From: Magnaporthiopsis rhizophila
Lineage: Eukaryota > Ascomycota > Sordariomycetes > Magnaporthales > Magnaporthaceae
Direction of reading: 5' to 3'
Assembly (NCBI GenBank): GCA_003049465.1
Contig: PYSS01000011.1
Location: 62,001 to 126,000, forward strand
DNA: 64,000 nt
The translations under genes and the position numbers were made by a program. Shown piece after piece: positions 20,856 through 32,772 of this stretch; positions within the stretch are counted from its first letter, which is position 1; every line of letters begins with the position of its first letter. Under the pieces are notes generated by a model, which was not told where the DNA came from, searched no databases, and saw only the letters and a list, made by a program, of their open reading frames with translations.

Positions 20856-22690
20856 TCAAACCTTTGCCCAAAACCCAACCCCAAACCGCCTGGTCTTAGC
20901 CACACGACTAGCCACGAGGAACCCAGCAGCCACCAGCATCGACGAGCCAGAGAAGATCTGCGCCCCAATGTAGCTCCCGCCCAGGCGCGACACCAGCGCG
21001 CCGGCGACGGGCGACCCCATCAGGGCGCCGAAGCTGACAATGGTGAAGATCATACCCATACGCACGCCCGTCTTGGGCGGGTCCGAGGACGCGAGGCTCG
21101 CCAGGCCCGCGGGGAAGATGGACTGGATGCCGCCCGCGATGATGCCGTAGCAGGCCGTCCAGGCGTACAAGCCGGGTACGTCGTACACCGCAGCCCACGC
21201 CAGCGCCCCGGCCCCAGTCAGGATTGAGAGCAGGATGAACATATTCACGACCCCGAACCGATCCGCTAGGTAGTTGGGCACTACGCGCCCGATCGAGCCG
21301 ACGCCGTTGATGAGGAGCAGCAGGTTAAGCGAGTCCGTGTATGACATCCCGATGACGTCGCGGCTGTAAGCGGCTAGGTAGAAGAAGGCAATATACACGC
21401 TCAAGAAAGCCTAGCTCGGGAAGTAGGTGGTTAGGCGTTAACGTCCCGTTATAGTTTTCCTTGACAGTTCTTGCAAGAAAAGAGGACCCAAAAAAAAAGG
21501 AACTTACAAAAAACGAGCCGCAGGCATAAAAGGTATACTCCAGCTCACGAAAACTCGCCCAGTCGACAATGGACCCGCCCTTGCGCGGCGGCACCCTCGG
21601 GCGCAGGCAAAAGAAGACGGCAGACAGGCAGACGATTTGGACGAAGCCCATGGCGCGGATGGTCCACGAGAGGCCGACGGCGGGCAGCAGCTGGCGGACC
21701 ATGCTGGGGAAAACAAGCCCGCCCGTGGCGGAGCCGCAGGCGGCGACGCCGACGGCGAGCGACCGCCTCGTGCTGAAGTAGGTGCTGACGACAGTGATGG
21801 CCGGGCAGAACAGGCAGCCGTTGGCCAGGCCGATGCAGACGCCCTGCGCCAGGAAAAACTGCCAGTACGAGACGCACTGCGCCGTCGTGAAGATGCCCAC
21901 GGCCATCAGGGCCACTCCCGCGAAGAAGACGGCCCGGAAGTAGCCCGCGTCCGTCAGCCGGCCCGTGAAGGTGCCGATGAAGAAGATGAGGAACACCTGC
22001 ATCGACCCGATCCACGCCACCTCGGACGGCGGCCGGCCGAGCAAACCAACGTAGTACGTCTGGAACACGCCGAACGAGTTGATGAGGCCCCTGGCATGGC
22101 GATGTCGTCAGCTGAGGGGTCCCCGGAAAGGTTCGGGCCGGGAGGAAGAGAGAGCTAGGAGGGAGCCAACCATGTGTTCATGACCACCAGATGTGCGCCC
22201 AACACTATGCCGTTTCATCCAATGAAAAAAAGTCAGCTTTGTGTGTCTTCCCATCGTCAGAACGGACAGGCTATAACCCACCCGCAAGCCATGCCTTGGC
22301 CCCTCCGTCCGGCGGCGGTCCAGGGTTCCAGCTCGAGCGCGTCGTCGCCCTGCTCAGGACCCTGCTGACGACGCGGCCCAGGCGCGTAGCTCCATCGTCG
22401 TGCAGCGAGCCCGGCGCACTCCCATCGACCTCATCATCATCGGCTCCTCCGGGCATCGGCGGCGCCGCGCCATGCTTCTTCTCCTGCTTGTCTTCATCGC
22501 CCGTCGTCGTCGGCCCGCCGCCGCTTTGCTTCTCCAGGTCCGGGCCCACGCTGCTCTCCCTGTTGCTGTCGGTGCTAGCAACCCCAGCGCCCGTCGAATA
22601 CAGGCTACCCTTCTCTCCTCCATTATCGGCGGGAACAAACTCCGGGGCGTCGCGACCGCCGCCGCTGCTGCTGGCGAGCGGCTGCGTCAT
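20856..22690 (-). CDS. MFS transporter, monocarboxylate-porter (MCT) type
   Basis: A predicted plasma-membrane transporter of the fungal MCT-like MFS group (Mch/Esbp6 relatives); the substrate is unknown. Four exons are read: 22690-22282, 22204-22171, 22090-21508 and 21410-20856. The second exon is only 34 nt and restores the family signature, joining KAWLA-VLGAHLVVMNTW-GLINSFGVFQTYY. All introns are GT-AG (77, 80 and 97 nt). The product is 526 residues. About 140 hydrophilic Ser/Gly/Asp-rich residues precede 12 predicted membrane helices, with a cytosolic loop at RPRVPPRKGGSIVDW. The ATG at 22690 is the first in frame. A 31-A tract lies about 135 bases upstream. Confidence 0.88.
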
Positions 22691-22823
22691 GTCCGTCCTG
22701 CCCCTTTCTTTTCCCACTGCTGGTTTTTTCAGGCACAACACGGAGTCTGTCTTGTTCGGTGGACACAACCCCGGTATTAGAGCCGTGCCTGACTCCTCGA
22801 ACAAGTAGGTATGTGTTCGGTCG

Positions 22824-22859
<36 letters not shown>

Positions 22860-24113
22860 GATTGTAGGTTTGTTTGGCGTGAATACCCTAGTCAATCCCT
22901 AGATAGTCAAAGAAAGTGGAAGAGCCAAAAGAAAAAGGGAGGTGACTGTTCCGTTGCGAGATGTATGCACCCAGGCACAGCTCCCGTCCGTCCGGATCCA
23001 CGATCGATCGAGCCCTCCCCGGTCTATTTAACCCGTCCTACCGAGCCAGAGCCGGCCGTGGGGTGCGGGTGGGAATTAGGGGAAATATCAAATCCCGACA
23101 CCCACCACGCATCAGTCATAGCCCGTCCAGACCCAATCACCCACGTAACCGGGGTATGCGCCTGGGCAAACAGCAAATTTGTCATCCCTACTGTTTACTG
23201 GGGCTTCGTTTCTCCGCACCAGGGTTCCCGAGGCCGGCCACTTTCCAATCCTTATTCCCGGTGACTCCGCTCGCTCGTTCTTGGCACGCCGTCGGGGAAC
23301 CTAGCCGAGACGACGTCGTTAAGCTTGAGATCCGAGCGGCTGAGCCTCCCTGTACGAGTGCCAAGTGGTAGGATTTCTTTTCTTTTTTTTTTCTCTCTCT
23401 CTTTTTTTAGACTTATATTTTGACGCCTGTGTCGTCTTGCCCACTCATTGCTGCACCAAGTATGGATACATCGTGGTTATGGAGACAAATTACCTAACCC
23501 CGTACAGTATCTACGTCGCTCCAGATCATAAATGTAGTTTTCATCCTGACTCACTTTCTTTTTGGTAATAAAGGCTTGTTCCGGTATGGGGAGTGTCCGG
23601 GCGATGTCGGTTTGGATGAGAAGCGGGAAGACTAAATTTTATGATTCTGTAAAGGACGCATCTCCCAGACCGGTCCGCTACTAGCCAGGACTGAATCTAG
23701 ACTCGCTTGATGTTGGTGAACCAGACCGCCATTACATATCTTCGTCATACTATCACATGCTCTCTGGACGAGGGAGGTTGGCTAGGACGTTGGGTAATTA
23801 TTTGGTCCTCTAGCTTTGGTATGATATATGATCTCAGCGAAGCAAATTTGCGATGATACAGCCACAAAATCCCCTCCCCTGTAGGTCAGGTCCAAAGATC
23901 TTCCACGCTCCGCCCGCCAAAAAAAACAAAATTATTTCGCCTGCTCATTACCCCTTCTACGTGCCCGATATGCATGACGACTGGACGCGACGCCAGAATC
24001 TTTCGTGTCTAAACCCTTCTCAAAACCCGACCATGGCCCAGATGTCTGGCGGCCTATGCCTTGATGGATACTGAGAATATAACCCGAGCTGGGGGTAACC
24101 GCCTTCCTTGGTT
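22691..24113. other. Intergenic, 1.4 kb, with homopolymer and pyrimidine tracts
   Basis: Promoter of the MFS gene and 3' flank of the repeat-rich gene. Contains the A31 tract and a T/CT-rich run at about 23372-23409. The stretch 23400-23950 is AT-richer than its surroundings. Frames such as 22961-23371 lack domain features. Confidence 0.45.
22826..22856. repeat. Poly(A) tract, 31 bases
   Basis: An uninterrupted run of 31 A on the plus strand (T on the sense strand of the MFS gene) in the MFS promoter. Such length may be inexact because of sequencing slippage. Confidence 0.95.
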
Positions 24114-27100
24114 TTAAAAGACACTGACGATAGCGTTTACCCACTGCCAAAACGACATTGGCACCGCCTCCCACTTGTTTGCAGTTCCAGTGCGCGACGA
24201 CCTCTCGGGGTCGAGAAGCTTGGAGGTGCTGCGCTTCTGGTTGAGCATCAGAGTTCGGTCGAGGATCGCCGAACGGCACAGGCCGGCCTCGCAGGTGTCA
24301 TTGGTCCACTTGAAGTGGAAGTCGTCGCCGAACCACACTCCCGACGCATCGCCGGTATAGTCGATGGTGATGGAGCTGAGATTGGTTAGATTGGGCTCTA
24401 TCCGCCCAAGGTCGATCCTTCCCAAGGTGCAGTTGGTGAAATTCGTTCTACTGCACGAATTGAAAAGCAAGGGAAATGAGGCGACTTCGACCTCGTCGTC
24501 AGTGTCCGGATCGTATCGCAATCCCGCGATGTTGAACTCGCAGCGACTAGCGTTCGTTGTGTTGCAGCCCATCTGGAACGAGATCATGTCGAATCGGAAA
24601 CAAGGGTTGGTTCTCAACGGGCCGAAACCAATCTGGGCCATCGTCGACTGCGACGAGTTGGGTGGTATAAACATGGACATGTTGCCTCCCGACGCCGGAG
24701 TGTGCGTCTGGTTGGGCGGTGGCGCGAGATAGAAGCCGTTAGAGAACCAGAAGCGATGATAGGGGCTGAACAGAGGCATCGGCGAGGTGGCATTGGTGGT
24801 CTGGAGCTTGGGTCTGTCGTCGAACTAGAATCGCCGAGCTACGTTAGAATCGAATAACTGAGGCCTACATGCAGCGAGGTGGGGGTCCTACTGTGAGAGT
24901 CACTTCTCCTCGGTCCCCAGCATTGCCGCATATTGTCGACGGAGATACGCTGCTTTCTGTCGCTGTAGCAGTGTCGCTGGCTGAGGAGGAGTTCGTAACC
25001 GTGGCCAAAGTGGTCGGAGCGCCCTGACCCTGACCCTGACCCCGAGCACGAGAAGTCGCTGTTGATGATACGTTACCGGGAGTCGATGCCGTCAAGAATG
25101 TGCTGTTCCCAGAGGAGGTATCAGTTGGCGCTGTAGAAGCTTTCCCTCCCTGTCCTTGTCCTCCCCGGCCTCCTTGTCCTTGCCCTCCTTGGCTGGGCGC
25201 TGGCGTGACGGTTGCATTGTTCGAGCCGCCTTGGCCGCCTTGGCCGCCCTGTGGAGGAGAAGAGGGAGTGGTCGATGTTGTGTTGGCGGAAAGTGTTCCG
25301 TTGACGTTTGTCGATGACGTTGGACTTCCGCCTTGACCTTGACCTCCCTGGCCTCGGCCGCCTTGACCTTGGCCTCCCTGACCTTGGCCACCCTGAGTTG
25401 GAGATGAAGGGACGGCGGATGTGACGTTGGAGGCTGCTGCCGTCCCGTTGATGCTCGGCAAGGCTGTCGGGGTGGTGCCACCTTGACCCCCTTGTCCTTG
25501 TCCCTGGCCGCCCTGGCCGCCCTGGCCACCCCGGGCTGGGGAGGACGTAGTCAGTGTCTCGTTGCCTGAAGTGCTGGATGCGGTCCCGTTGGCGCTGATT
25601 GTCGGCGACGGGCTGCTCCCCCCCTGCCCTCCCTGTCCTTGACCACCTCGAGCGGGAGAAGAAGTGGTAGAGGTCACGTTGCTGGGGATTCCAGATGAGG
25701 TCCCATTGATGCTGGCCGTGAGTAGTGGGCTGCTTCCGCCCTGCCCTCCTTGTCCTCCCTGTCCCTGGCCACCTTGCCCGCCCTGGCCACTCTGAGTCGC
25801 GGGAGGCGAGGTAGGCGAGGTAGAGTTGATTGGAGTTACCGATGTGCCGTTTATGCTCGCTGGAGAAGTTGGACTTCCGCCCTGTCCTTGGCCGCCTTGT
25901 CCGCCGCGGGTCGGTGAGAATGAGATTGAAGAGGTTCCATTGATCGGAGTGGTGGAAGCCGTTCCGTTGGTGCTTGGCGTAGCTGTCGGGCTGCTGCCTT
26001 GATTTTGGCCGCCTTGAGCGGGGAAAGTGGCAGTGGATGACGTAGAGTTGGTGTAGAGAGTAGATGCAGTCCCGTTGATACTGGTCACGGACGCTGGGCC
26101 GCCGCCCTGCCCCTGTCCACCCTGTCCAGTTGGGCTTGGAGCGGACGATGTTGGGGAGCTAGTATTGAGGCCAGTGGTCAAGACCGTGCCGTTGATGCTC
26201 GACACCGGAGTTGGACCTCCACCTTGTCCCTGGCCGCCCTGACCCGGAGCACTGAGAGTGGCGGTGGTAGTCCCATTGAATGTGGAGGCTGGCACAGAGC
26301 CGTTACTAGTCAGAGGACTGGAGGCGGTCTCATTGAAAGAAGCAGTTTCATTAAAAGGAGGCAGCGGGCCAACGGTTCCCTGGGTTGGGCGAGAGGGCCC
26401 TTCTGTGATAGTGCTGTTGGAAGCTGTGGATGTCGCAGTTGATGTCCTGTTGGCTGTTGAAGATGTCGTGACTGGGATGGTGTTGTTTGAGGCGACAATT
26501 GAAGTCACGTTGGTTGTTACGGACGGCCCACCTCCACCTTGGTCAGGTGAGAGGGTGCTGCTAGAGTTGCCGGGACTCGAGGTAGAGGGGCCGCTGCCGC
26601 CTCCCTGGCCTTGACCCCCAGTGGCCGGCAGCCCGGTAGTGTTGGCCAAAGACGTGCCATTGGTAGCCTGTGCCGGCAGGGAGGGCGACGCCGTGATGGT
26701 GGCGTTGGCCGAAGACGTTGTGCTATTGGCTGACAGGGAAGGCGACGCCGTGGTGGTAGTGTTGGCCAGAGAAGACGTGCCGTTGGTAGCCTGTGCCGGA
26801 AGGGAAGGCGGCACCGTGGCGGTGGTGTTGGCCACGGTTGTGCTATTGGCTGGCAGGGAGGGCGATGCCGTAATGGTGCCATTAACCACGGTTGTTCCAT
26901 TGGCTGGCAGGGAAGGAGATGCCGTGATGGTGGCGTTGGCCAAAGACGACGTGCCGTTAGTAGCTTGTGCTGGCAGGGAGGGCGACGCTGTGGCGGTGGT
27001 GTTGGCCAGAGACGACGTGCCATTGGTGACCTGTGCCGGCAGGGAGGGCGACGCCGTGATCGTGCCATTGACCGCGGTTGTGATATTTGCTGACGCCGAA

Positions 27101-29428
27101 GCCGAAATGGTAGCGTTCAAAGACGCGGATGGAGCACCACTTTGTCTAGGGGTAGTAAGAGTTGCAATCGCAGTGACGTTGACCGAAGACGAGCCGCTCG
27201 CTCCAGCTTGACCTGGGGTTCCTGTAGTTGGAAACGCGGTGCTGTTGGCTGGTATGCTTGCGGTTGCTTCTGGTGAACCGGCCGCGGTCGTGTTCAATGA
27301 GGTGGTTGACCCAAGAGTAGCGTTCCATGTGGAGGTGCCATTGGTAGGGACGAGCGGAGCGCTAGTCAGAGGCCCCGGGGTTGCCGAAGCCACGGAACTC
27401 GGGATGATTGTCGCAGGCGCAGTGGCGTTACCCAGTGAAGTGGCATTGATTGCGGTTGCGGTGAAGGTGCTGCTAGATACACTGCCTGTGACGTTCCCTA
27501 CAGACGTGGATGAGACTGTGCCGGGTGTAGTCATCAATGAGACCGTGGCGTTTGTTGAAGATGTAGCGTTGGTCAAAGACAGCGATTCAACCGCAGTCCC
27601 ACTTGAGAGAGATGTCAAGGATGAACTGGGAGTGAGGTCTGTAGCTGTCGTCAGGTTCCAGGATGGACGTCCAGTACCTGTGAGCGTAGCGGATGTAGTC
27701 GGAGAGGAGCTGGGGCTACTGGAAGGTCCCTCTGCGGATGGAGAACGTGTCAAAGAAGTCAACGAGTTCAGAGATACAGCTAGGGATAGAGAGGGCGTGG
27801 CTAGAGGCTTTGTGGACGCAGATGCCGTCTCGTTGACAAAAGAAGCCGTGCCGGTGATTGGGATAGGTGTGCCGAAAGAAGAAGAGCCTGAAAGGCTTAG
27901 GAAACCAGACTCCGAAGTCGAGACATTGGTCCCAAATCTTGTCGACCGCGAGATTCCCTCTTCAGGGCAGGTCGAGGTCAGGAAGAGGGATGGGGCTTGA
28001 GTGACGGTGACAGTGACCGGCTCCTGCTCGACCGTTGTTGGAACAGACGTCGTAGTTGTGACAGTTACCACGGAAGTATCGTGGCCATCTCCTCCTGGTA
28101 GCGAGTAGTAGGTTATCACCATGTGGTCGACAGATGATGTCGCAGGTGCCACATTTTGGCCGTCGTCTATGCCGTCACCAGCTGGCAAGCTTGTTGTATA
28201 GGTCGAGACCACAGGGGGGGCCCCGCTTTCGCCAGGAGTGGTGGTGGTAATGATTATGGGCGTGCTCAAGGGAGTGGCTGGGAGGTCACCTGGCAGGTCT
28301 GTCTCAACGGGACCTGACGACTCATATGGAACGAAAGGTGGCAGTGACTCTGAGGGAACGTCCGCGCTGACAGTCTCTGGGGGAAATGGAATCTCTGAGA
28401 TGGGGCTATCTGATGGGAATGGAACATCTGGGGCGAAGGTTTCCGAGGGACGCGGAACCTCTGGGATGTCAGATAGCGGGGGAATCGGGAACTCAGTGAT
28501 GATGATTCCTGAAGGGATATCCGGAACAGCTGTGACTGAGGGAATCGGAAACACAGAGATGTCGGTTCCTGGAAAAGTTGGGAGAGTCTCCCACTCCAGT
28601 GGCTCGTCGGTGCCGGTGATGAACGAAAACGTGGACTCTCCAATAGAGATTGAGAAGTCTCCCGAGGTGGGTTGGGGGATGTTGGGGATCTGGGGAGTTG
28701 GAAAGAGCGTCTTGGTCAGCTCAGTGAAGGCCGACTGACCGAGAGGGATGGTCAGCGTGAAAACAACGCTCGAGTCCAGCTCCGGCATGGAGAACGCCGC
28801 AACGGTGACTCCCTCATCATCCCCGGCGACAGTCGTCTCTTGAGACAGAGTCGGCGAAGTCCCATTTCCCGGAATAGCAGTGGGCTTGGCACCGTCAGGC
28901 GTCAAGGTGAAGGTGGTGACGACTGCCGTAGGCGAGGTGTGGCTTCCAGACGCGGGAATCGTCTTCAGGGTTCTGGTGATCAAGCGGGGCAGGCCTGTCG
29001 TGGCAACAGTGGCATCGGACGTGGATTCCTCGGCCCCGGAAGACGGGGCAGCAACCGCTGACGAACCATACTCGGGAAGGGAGAGCTGAGGAATAGTGAC
29101 AGTGGTTTTGCCAAGGGTGACGGTGCTGATGACGGAGTTGACGGTTGAAAGAGTGTTTGCGGCAATCGTCACCGTCTTGGGTGGAAGTGTCACGAACGCC
29201 GTAGAGAGGCCACCACAGGTGGCATTCCATCCACTGCAGGAACGACGGAAGTTAGCAGGAGAAGAAGCCCAGGCAGAAGCGGTACCTGACTGCTACGCAG
29301 AGAAAGGCGAATGAAGAATCATTCCATCTCGGCTGAATCGGATTGACGACCTACCTGATCTGGGAAGCAGCCGAGGGCAGCAACAGACTCGAGGCGACGA
29401 GACGCCCGAGAAGCGTAGTGAGACGCAT
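24114..29428 (-). CDS. Large secreted Ser/Thr/Asn- and Gly/Gln-repeat protein, likely cell-surface or wall protein
   Basis: Three exons give about 1,708 residues: 29428-29355 (signal peptide MRLTTLLGRLVASSLLLPSA), 29233-24892 and 24824-24114. Introns (121 and 67 nt) are GT-AG and keep frame: SQI-SGWNATCGG and EVTLT-FDDRPKLQTT. After a short Cys-containing N-terminal region comes a Pro/Glu/Ile-rich stretch (EIPFPPETV-like), then a Ser/Thr/Asn-rich region dense in N-x-S/T sites. Next is a block of ASPSLPAQATNGTSSLANTT-like repeats (about 26630-27075), then many GGQGQGG blocks (about 25020-26240). The C-terminal exon encodes a compact domain of about 230 residues with Cys residues (NPCFRFDMISFQMGCNTT). 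It resembles fungal adhesin-like wall proteins. No clear GPI signal is seen at the C-terminus. Function is inferred. Confidence 0.85.
25020..26240 (-). repeat. Gly/Gln-rich GGQGQGG coding repeats
   Basis: Within the large exon, irregular units of about 90-130 bases each contain a run encoding GGQGQGG or GGQGGQGQGG, separated by Ser/Thr/Asn-rich spacers with SINGT motifs. Runs of CCTTGGCC/CCTTGTCC on the plus strand make the block internally repetitive and likely length-variable. Confidence 0.85.
26630..27075 (-). repeat. Coding tandem repeat, ASPSLPAQATNGTSSLANTT-like
   Basis: About seven to eight units, alternating 17- to 24-residue versions, encode SPSLPAQATNGTSSLAN or SPSLPANSTT variants. 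The repeat is strong at DNA level and alternates two unit types, suggesting expansion by unequal exchange. Confidence 0.88.
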
Positions 29429-30392
29429 CCCGCTCGGCAATCCACAGGATCCCGGAGTGAGATACTGCTGACTGTCTTTGTGGGGAGGCAGGGTATCTGG
29501 TTGGAATCAACCCGGAAGAAAACCAAGAACCCAAAGGTGGTAGTGGGACCGAACGAAACTGAGCAGCGAGCGTGGCTGCTCGCGTAAAGAGCGTGGGCTG
29601 TCCCAATGGCCGGGAACGACAAGAGAACGAAGGACAAGAATAGAAAGGGGAAACGAGAGTAGATGGCGGAGGGGGAGTGGTGATGAAGGAGGAGACGGAG
29701 GTGGGAAACGAGCGGAACTGGAAGGGCAGGATGATCGAGCAGCAGGAAAACTCCCACCTCAACCACGTTGGGGGACACCGAGCCAGCTTCGCCTGGTCGG
29801 GAAGGTGTGATGGAACGACTACGAGGGGAGCATAAACAGGCAGCCCACCGTTTGGCTGCAATCGCCTGCCGGGGACCTTCCTCGAACAGAATTTTCAGCC
29901 CGCTCCTTCCCTCAACAAGGTGTGAGATGCGAATGGGACGGAAGGCACTGCGTCACGAAATGAAAATGGAACACGCGATGGAGACACCCCTGCGACTCGT
30001 GATAGGAGCGCCATTTCGGAAGGAGCCTCACGAAAATGCTGGAAGGAAGCCACTCGTATCGGCCCTTTGAGCAAGTGGACCTTGATTGTCGAGTCCCGGT
30101 CGGCTAGGTGTGCCTACACCTACCTAATCCAGCGTTTCTCTCTCGGGAAGGAGGCTCCCAAACTCGATGCGGAAGTGTCAGAAGGCCATGCTACAGCGCG
30201 AACCTTGGGCCCCTCTTGCAATTATCTCGACTGTAGAAAGCGCGCCTGGCACGTGCTTGGATACCCGGTACGAGGGAAGGCGATGGAGGACTCGTCAAGT
30301 GCTCAACCACCAGTAAATTCCAGTTAGTGACAAACAAATACATGCACGGCTGTTCTGATGACACGCCATTGGTGCTCGCCCCTTCCCCAGAA
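29429..30392. other. Intergenic
   Basis: Promoter and leader of the large secreted protein gene and 3' flank of the EI24-like gene. Frames 29293-29778 and 29768-30070 have no supporting features. Confidence 0.45.
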
Positions 30393-31377
30393 TTATACCG
30401 GGTCATCCTCGTATGGCACACCAGCAGCTCGAGCGGCAGCTGCATCCTCAGGAACAACTGCCCTAGTTTCCGACTCCAGTTTCGCAACCCATAGCGCCGC
30501 GCCCGCCGTAGAAGTGAGGAGGAAGAAGAGGGACAGCACAGGGACCAGCTCCAAAATCATGGCGGCAGTGCCAAACCAGACGTACTCCCAGGTCCTCTTC
30601 GCGTTTTCCTCCTTGCGCTGCCGCCGGTCCAGCCCTCGCAGTTGGTACCACCTGTAGTGACATAACTTGCCCAGACGCGTGCCCGTGATGATAATGAAAG
30701 CCGGAACCCCAACGACGGGCACGAGGTTCAAGGGCAGGAAGATGATGAGCTCGGCAATTTGTGTCAAGCTCCAGGGAGAGTAAACCGCCGCCGAAGTGGG
30801 TTTGCCCAGCATCTTGACCGAGTTGGGCGCATCGGGGAAGAGAATACGGTGCGGAGCGATCAGGTCGGTGAGTGAGAAGTTGATCAGGATTGCCTGCGCA
30901 CGCAAGTTAGCCAAGGGACGGGAGCTTTGGTTTCTGTATCGGCTCCGGCGAAAACATCAGGCCGCTCAAGGAGTGGCTGGGAGAAAACCGCAAGTGGTGG
31001 CATACATCAAACACGTCAACCCTGGCCTCGTCAACAAAGAACCCCTCGAACAAGGCCTGGATGATGATCAACCCCTCGCCGAGAACCAGCACAACGGCGT
31101 TAACCCAAGCACCCCATCCGTGGAAAATGGCAAGAAATGCGAACTGCGGCAGGAAGGCAAATGTAAAGAGTAAAAAATAGACGAGCAGGGAGATGACGGA
31201 CAAAGGGAGAAGCCGGCCCGCAAATAAGGGGTAGAACTCGGGGTGGCGAAGGAAGTAGTAGATGCCAACGAGGGGGTAGGAGCCGGCTCGGAGGCCCCTC
31301 AAGAGATAATTCAACGGGCGCGAAATGGGCTGCGAAGGATGCTGATGCGCCAGCGCGGCGTCGCTTTGAGGTGGCAT
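30393..31377 (-). CDS. EI24/Rrt8-like multi-pass membrane protein
   Basis: Relative of yeast Rrt8/outer-spore-wall proteins and of the EI24/CysZ superfamily, found in lipid-droplet or ER-type membranes. Exons are 31377-31006 and 30893-30393 with a 112-nt phase-0 intron (GTATGC...CGCAG) joining VDVFD to AILINFSLTDL. The product is 290 residues. Hydrophobic helices are visible at about residues 45-70, 75-95 (LLPLSVISLLVYFLLFTFAF), 100-125, 175-195 (IAELIIFLPLNLVPVVGVPA) and 225-250. The loop LGKLCHYRWYQLRGLDRRQRK and an Ala/Glu-rich tail ending EDDPV are cytosol-like. The ATG at 31377 was chosen because the more upstream open frame has no ATG. Confidence 0.75.
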
Positions 31378-31940
31378 TATTGCCAGCGTCGCCGATGATG
31401 AGCAAAAGACCCGGGGAAGGTGGCGATGCCGGGACGCGCAACACAGATGATGCCGTCGTTGGTGCCGAAGGAGGAAGGAAGCTCTGCTCTGTCGTCCGTC
31501 GCAAAGACGCACATGACGACATCCCGAGGCTTCTCGCCTGACTCAGCTGAGACGGCAGGGCGTCTAATTGGCCAGACAATGGAGCTATGGCCCCACTAGC
31601 CCGCCGCAACCCCTGGGGACTGACTCGGCCGAGATTTTTGACTGGCAACTCACTCCTTTGCCCGCATTTTATTTTTTTTGGCGATGGTGCAGGTGAGGGG
31701 TGCCTGATGTCTTGTCCGGACGACGGGAGCATCATTTGCTTTGGTCGAAAATATCACCGCCTTTCATCCAAGCAAGAAATTGATGCGTGAACACCGACAC
31801 ATTGGCCTATATACAATACACGCATACCCTTGGGCATTTTCGCCCCCTATATGCATCCTTATCAGTCGCCTCTGACGCCAACATTCGGCATAGCCTTCCC
31901 GGGCCGTCAGGACTAGGTGATCTCCATCCATCCACGCCCT
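31378..31940. other. Intergenic
   Basis: Promoter of the EI24-like gene and 3' flank of the chitin deacetylase gene; nothing else recognised. Confidence 0.45.
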
Positions 31941-32772
31941 CTAGCACCGGTTCTGGCCGTTGCCTTGGAAGTTGCCAGGCTGGTAGGCGCCGCCGGAGTC
32001 GCCAAGACAATCGGCAACGGTCACCAGAGCTAGGTTGTTCTGCTTGGCCCAGTTGATAAGCCAGGGCACAAGGACCTCGACGGTGCCCTGGTAGGTCTCG
32101 TGCATGAGAGGGATGTGGCCGTTGCCACCGGCGCCGGCACGGGTAAACTCGGACTGGCTCTGCTGAGGCGACTTGCCGTTCCAGTCGCCCGCGTCAATAT
32201 CGTTGGTGATGACCTTGTAGCCAAGCGAGCGCATTGTGTTGAGCACCTGGCCGCCCGTGGCGAGGTACGGCGGGCGCATGTAGGCGGGCTTCTTGCCGAA
32301 GATGTTGACAAAGGCCTGCTCCAGGCGCTGCATCTCCTGGATGATGGCATTGCCCTGAAGGTTACCCAGGTTGGCGTGAGTCCTGCGGAGGAGGCCGGGT
32401 CAGCGGATCGTATTTGCAGAGGAAGAAACGCCAGAGAGACACCTACCATGTGTGGGACGAGATCTGGTGGCCCGAGTTGTAAGCATTCCTGACGGCAGAT
32501 GCCTGGTTGTAGATGCAGCCGTAGAGTGTGCCGGTGAAGAAGAAGGTTGCCTTGGCACCGGCGGCGTTGAGGATGTCAACCAGTCTCTGGGTGTATTGGT
32601 AGGGCCCGTCGTCGAAGGCCAGAGCCAGCGTGTTGGGGCGCGCGCATTTGGTGTAAACCACGCCTGGGTTAGGAGCCCTCCGGATCATCTCGATAGGGTT
32701 CGGGGCGGGGTGAGCCCAGGCAGGGGCCACCTCGGCCGCCAGGAGGACCAGCGAGGCAACAGAAAAGAGCAT
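31941..32772 (-). CDS. Secreted chitin deacetylase (polysaccharide deacetylase, NodB/CE4 family)
   Basis: Removes acetyl groups from chitin or chitin oligomers to give chitosan, outside the cell or in the wall. Exons are 32772-32447 and 32382-31941 with a 64-nt intron (GTAGGT...CGCAG) that splits the Trp of SSHTW-THANL. The product is 255 residues. The ATG at 32772 starts a signal peptide (MLFSVASLVLLAAEVAPAWA). CE4 motifs are all present: motif 1 ALAFDDGPYQYT, motif 2 (zinc) SSHTWTHANL, motif 3 MRPPYLATG, motif 4 NDIDAGDWN and the final region MHETYQGTV. No chitin-binding domain is attached. Paired Cys near both ends may form a disulphide. Family size is normal (about 230-260). Confidence 0.93.

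Noticed and set aside
23370..23950. AT-richer, T/CT-rich stretch considered as a transposon or RIP relic
   Set aside because: No terminal repeats, no transposase or reverse-transcriptase trace, and no second copy in the window.
26621..27211. Plus-strand frames opposite the repeat-rich gene
   Set aside because: Antisense of the coding repeats; the sense strand has a signal peptide, introns and a C-terminal domain.
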